Assembly (NCBI GenBank): GCA_944385035.1
Contig: CALWVV010000006.1
Coordinates: 1-64,000 of the forward strand
DNA from: an uncultured Oscillospiraceae bacterium
GTDB taxonomy: Bacteria > Bacillota > Clostridia > Oscillospirales > Oscillospiraceae
Direction: 5' to 3'
Length of the DNA: 64,000 nt
Every line of letters starts with the position of its first letter. Position 1 is the stretch's first letter. Below, piece by piece: positions 62,071-64,000 of this stretch. A model generated the notes under the pieces. The model was not told where the DNA came from, ran no database searches, and worked only from the letters and a program-made list of their open reading frames with translations. The position numbers and the translations under genes are program-made.

Positions 62071-62454
62071 TTACCCCCGAATGGCCGTGCGCAATAAAGA
62101 GAAGTCACTGCTGATGGCATCCATTACATACTGCATCTGGTAGCCGTTTCGTGCCAGCTCTACCATCTGCTCGGTAACGTTTACGCCGTTTCCATCCAAT
62201 CGGGTAGTCTCCTGTGCCTGGTGCACCTGTACCGGTGTGTCCTCAATGGCGCTTCGGATCTTCTCCGCCGAACCGTTCTGCACGGATGCCGCTTGGATGG
62301 CTTGATGCAATGACTCCTCAAATGTAGCGTATTTGGGTTGGTACCCTGGGGTTTCTGCATTGGCAATGTTGTCTAAAAGACAGCTCTGTTTCGTCCACAA
62401 AAAATCCATTGACTTTTGCAGCATCAGCGCTGTGTTGCTTGATAGAAAATCCAT
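62071..62454 (-). CDS. flgB: Flagellar basal-body rod protein FlgB
   Basis: A 127-residue proximal rod protein and first gene of the large leftward flagellar operon. LDNIANAETPGYQPKYATFEESL and GNGVNVTEQMVELARNGYQMQYVMDAI are characteristic. AGGGAGG precedes the ATG. The preceding 157-base leader holds phased repeats. Confidence 0.95.
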   Translation of the reverse strand: MDFLSSNTALMLQKSMDFLWTKQSCLLDNIANAETPGYQPKYATFEESLHQAIQAASVQNGSAEKIRSAIEDTPVQVHQAQETTRLDGNGVNVTEQMVELARNGYQMQYVMDAISSDFSLLRTAIRG

Positions 62455-62524
62455 TTTTCTCAGCCTCCCTGTATCAAGCCTTGAAATTTAAAATTTCCCC
62501 GTGTATACCTTCAATGAAATATTG

Positions 62525-62577
62525 GATGTTATTTCGATAATGTTCAGATAATGTTTTATCAATGTTAAGATAGTGTT
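62525..62577. repeat. Phased AATGTT repeats in the flgB leader
   Basis: AATGTT occurs at 62539, 62550 and 62561, and AGTGTT at 62572, with exact 11-bp spacing; GATGTT at 62525 is a possible fifth. Copies recur on the same face of the helix, as in a cooperative protein-binding array. They lie after the predicted transcription start of the flagellar operon. Confidence 0.6.
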
Positions 62578-62617
62578 AAGTTTTTCTCGAGAATCTCGAT
62601 TATTACGAACATTATTC

Positions 62618-62646
62618 ATTGTAATACAGTCATACTATTTTTTCAA
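62618..62646 (-). promoter_or_regulatory. Sigma-A-like promoter of the flagellar operon
   Basis: On the minus strand TTGAAA (62646-62641), 17-base spacer, TACAAT (62623-62618). The predicted start is near 62611, giving a leader of about 157 bases before the flgB ATG at 62454. Confidence 0.55.
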
Positions 62647-62681
62647 GTACGCAATTATCAATCAAAAAAGAAATATATTTT

Positions 62682-62688
62682 TGTCGAA
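62682..62688 (+). promoter_or_regulatory. Spo0A-box-like site upstream of flgB
   Basis: TGTCGAA within TTTTTGTCGAACA matches the Spo0A box consensus exactly. It lies about 75 bases upstream of the predicted flgB operon start. A 7-base match can occur by chance, but the flanks also fit and sporulation-motility control by Spo0A is known in Clostridia. Confidence 0.4.
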
Positions 62689-62708
62689 CATTTTGTAGTT
62701 TTGTCATA

Positions 62709-62840
62709 TTATCTAAATTCCACTTCCAACGTTTTCTTTTTTGCCCATTTATCGTTGCTTTTGTCATGGATTTTTTTACCAGAAGTGAAGGCCTCTCCTT
62801 TATTTTTATTGGTTCTCTGACCACGGGACTTCAGATACAT
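62709..62840 (-). CDS. Possible small basic protein (43 residues)
   Basis: A Lys-rich 43-residue frame starting MYLKSRGQRTNKNKGEA, with GGAAGGAAG before the ATG at 62840. It lies between the cheY-like gene's terminator and the flgB promoter. I do not recognise it, and the short length makes chance possible. Confidence 0.25.
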   Translation of the reverse strand: MYLKSRGQRTNKNKGEAFTSGKKIHDKSNDKWAKKKTLEVEFR

Positions 62841-62872
62841 GTTCTTCCTTCCAAACAAACTGCACACAGAAA

Positions 62873-62902
62873 ATTGGCCGGCAGCTAAAGCCACCGGCCA
62901 AT
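62873..62902 (-). terminator. Terminator after the receiver-domain gene
   Basis: A 9-bp stem (ATTGGCCGG / CCGGCCAAT) with a 12-base loop. On the minus strand TTTTCTGTG follows. It separates the two chemotaxis genes at the window end from the flgB operon. Confidence 0.7.
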
Positions 62903-62953
62903 CCTGATTTATAATTTACAGTCGGGCAGACCGCCTCTGCTCCGGTTTCTGTG

Positions 62954-63337
62954 TTAACAATTGGCAGAAGGAGCGTCCTCAAAGGCCTTCGTCACAGCCG
63001 CAAGAATCTGGTCGTGGTCAAAAGGCTTGTACACAAATCCTTTGGCGCCGATCTTGCTTGCCTCGTTGATGGTGTCATCATAGGCCAAGGAAGAGACGAT
63101 CAGCACACGGGCAGAAGGATGGTCTTTCAGGAGCAACCGGGCAGTATCCAGCCCGTCTATCCCCGGCATCACAATATCCATTGTCACCAGATCCGGCTGG
63201 ATCTGATCATACTTCTTGATAGCCTCCTCCCCGCTTTGACAGCAGGCGACCACCTCATACTCTGTCCCGGCCAAAATCTCCTGCAGCTGAAGCTGTGCAA
63301 TTCTGGAGTCATCGACCACCATGATTTTCTTTGCCAT
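62954..63337 (-). CDS. CheY-like single-domain response regulator
   Basis: A 127-residue receiver protein: acidic pair DD (9-10), phospho-acceptor D54 (TMDIVMPGIDG), SS in VSSLAYDD and Lys in YKPFDHDQ. It is a second CheY-type regulator beside the one at 47720. The ATG at 63337 has AAAGGAGCGAGC upstream. It follows a CheX-like phosphatase gene, so the pair may act together. Confidence 0.9.
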   Translation of the reverse strand: MAKKIMVVDDSRIAQLQLQEILAGTEYEVVACCQSGEEAIKKYDQIQPDLVTMDIVMPGIDGLDTARLLLKDHPSARVLIVSSLAYDDTINEASKIGAKGFVYKPFDHDQILAAVTKAFEDAPSANC

Positions 63338-63441
63338 ATCGCTCGCTCCTTTTCTAAACTTCCATTCTGATTGGTGCGCCGGGGCCTGCCCGGCTTGAGT
63401 CACAGCGTGACGCTGTATCACTTCACTTATTTGAACTATTC

Positions 63442-63930
63442 TTACGCTGACTGGGACCGCTCCGGAATAAAGGGCCCCATACAGATCAGACGGATTTTTC
63501 CATGCTCACCGCTATCATAGTTCAGCACACACTGGCCGTCGGCCTTTTCTTCCGGCAGGTAGAGCCCTGTGCGGAAGTTGGGGATCTGGAACCGGGATGT
63601 GATGCGGGCAATCTGAAACAGTCCGGCAACCACCTGGCCGCAGATAATATTTAAATACTCCTTGGCTACATCCTCCACATCCTGGGAGGTAACCTGGGGC
63701 GTGTGCAGAATATTCTGGGCCAGCCGCTTCAGCAGGGCGGTATCCGCACACAAAAGCAGGGCCGCACGGCGGTTGCCTTCCAAAATGGTATGAACTGTGC
63801 AAATATCATCGGAAAGCTCCGCGTTCTGCTCAACCAGCTGGATCCCCGCAAAACGGCTGGTGGTATCCTGAATGGAACGATTCAAAACGTCTTTCAGCTC
63901 TTGGTGAACAAACTCTTTCAAAGTATGCAC
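63442..63930 (-). CDS. Chemotaxis phosphatase CheX-like protein
   Basis: A 162-residue CheX-family protein with one phosphatase pair, E91 and N94, in QDVEDVAKEYLNIICGQV. The rest fits the alpha/beta fold of CheX (TILEGNRRAALLLCAD, CVLNYDSGEHGKIRLICMG). It should dephosphorylate a CheY-type partner, most likely the downstream receiver protein. It begins at GTG with GGAGAGAAGAGG upstream; the frame stays open to the window end, so a longer form cannot be excluded. Confidence 0.82.
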   Translation of the reverse strand: MHTLKEFVHQELKDVLNRSIQDTTSRFAGIQLVEQNAELSDDICTVHTILEGNRRAALLLCADTALLKRLAQNILHTPQVTSQDVEDVAKEYLNIICGQVVAGLFQIARITSRFQIPNFRTGLYLPEEKADGQCVLNYDSGEHGKIRLICMGPFIPERSQSA

Positions 63931-63947
63931 CCTCTTCTCTCCCCATG

Positions 63948-64000
63948 CTACTGTCTTTCCAAAAAACCGTTGGAAAACCGGATCACGCAGCTGTGCTCCT
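63948..64000 (-). CDS. Possible C-terminal end of an upstream gene (partial)
   Basis: A short open frame entering from the window edge reads EHSCVIRFSNGFLERQ and stops at TAG (63950-63948), 17 bases before the CheX-like start. The spacing suits an operon neighbour, but too little is visible to name it. Confidence 0.3.
   Translation of the reverse strand, partial: EHSCVIRFSNGFLERQ

Overview
The window looks like chromosome of a motile, anaerobic, Gram-positive gut-type Clostridia member, probably Oscillospiraceae-like. This is inferred from the Bacillus/Clostridium-type flagellar gene order with FliY, FlbD, CheC/CheD/CheV and SigD, from strong AAGGAGG ribosome binding sites, from a Spo0A-box-like site, and from accessory genes for anaerobic flavoenzymes and TRAP transporters. 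I cannot assign a species from sequence alone.

The left half (1-28.5 kb) is accessory and metabolic. Two cassettes appear to be stacked as integrative islands at an initiator tRNA (fMet) site. Island A (about 50-10,150) begins with a tyrosine integrase cut off before its catalytic C-terminus and a small accessory gene. It carries a leftward operon (two Old-Yellow-Enzyme/enoate-reductase-type flavoproteins, a muconate-cycloisomerase-like enolase-superfamily enzyme, a sodium:solute symporter) with a divergent PadR regulator and an ATGT/ACAT operator. Island B (about 10,150-18,890) begins with a shrunken sister integrase. It carries a LarA-like protein, both aconitase X subunits, a TRAP transporter and a FadR/GntR regulator, with three GTATAC operator-like sites at the promoter. 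About 217-bp direct repeats containing the 3' part of a tRNA-fMet gene lie at 9,970-10,186 and 18,676-18,893 and bracket island B.

Segment C (18.9-28.1 kb) holds a MarR regulator, a MalY-type C-S lyase/aminotransferase, an M20 aminoacylase, a YfcC-like carrier whose 3' end is fused by deletion to an N-terminally lost gamma-glutamyltransferase, and a second TRAP operon. The gene set would suit breakdown of acylated or glutamylated amino-acid conjugates, but that is inference.

The right half (28.5-64 kb) is motility and signalling. A leftward operon of about 26 kb runs from flgB (62,454) to an EAL-HDOD gene (36,652). It contains the rod, MS-ring, switch, export, hook and stator genes, two CheY-type regulators or their neighbours, fliA/sigD, cheC, cheD and cheV. 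It is followed by two large PAS/GAF/GGDEF/EAL proteins flanking a bacteriohemerythrin. flhF, flhG, fliL, cheA, cheW, cheB and cheR are absent from their usual places. A sigma-A-like promoter, four AATGTT-type repeats at exact 11-bp spacing, and a Spo0A-box-like site lie upstream of flgB.
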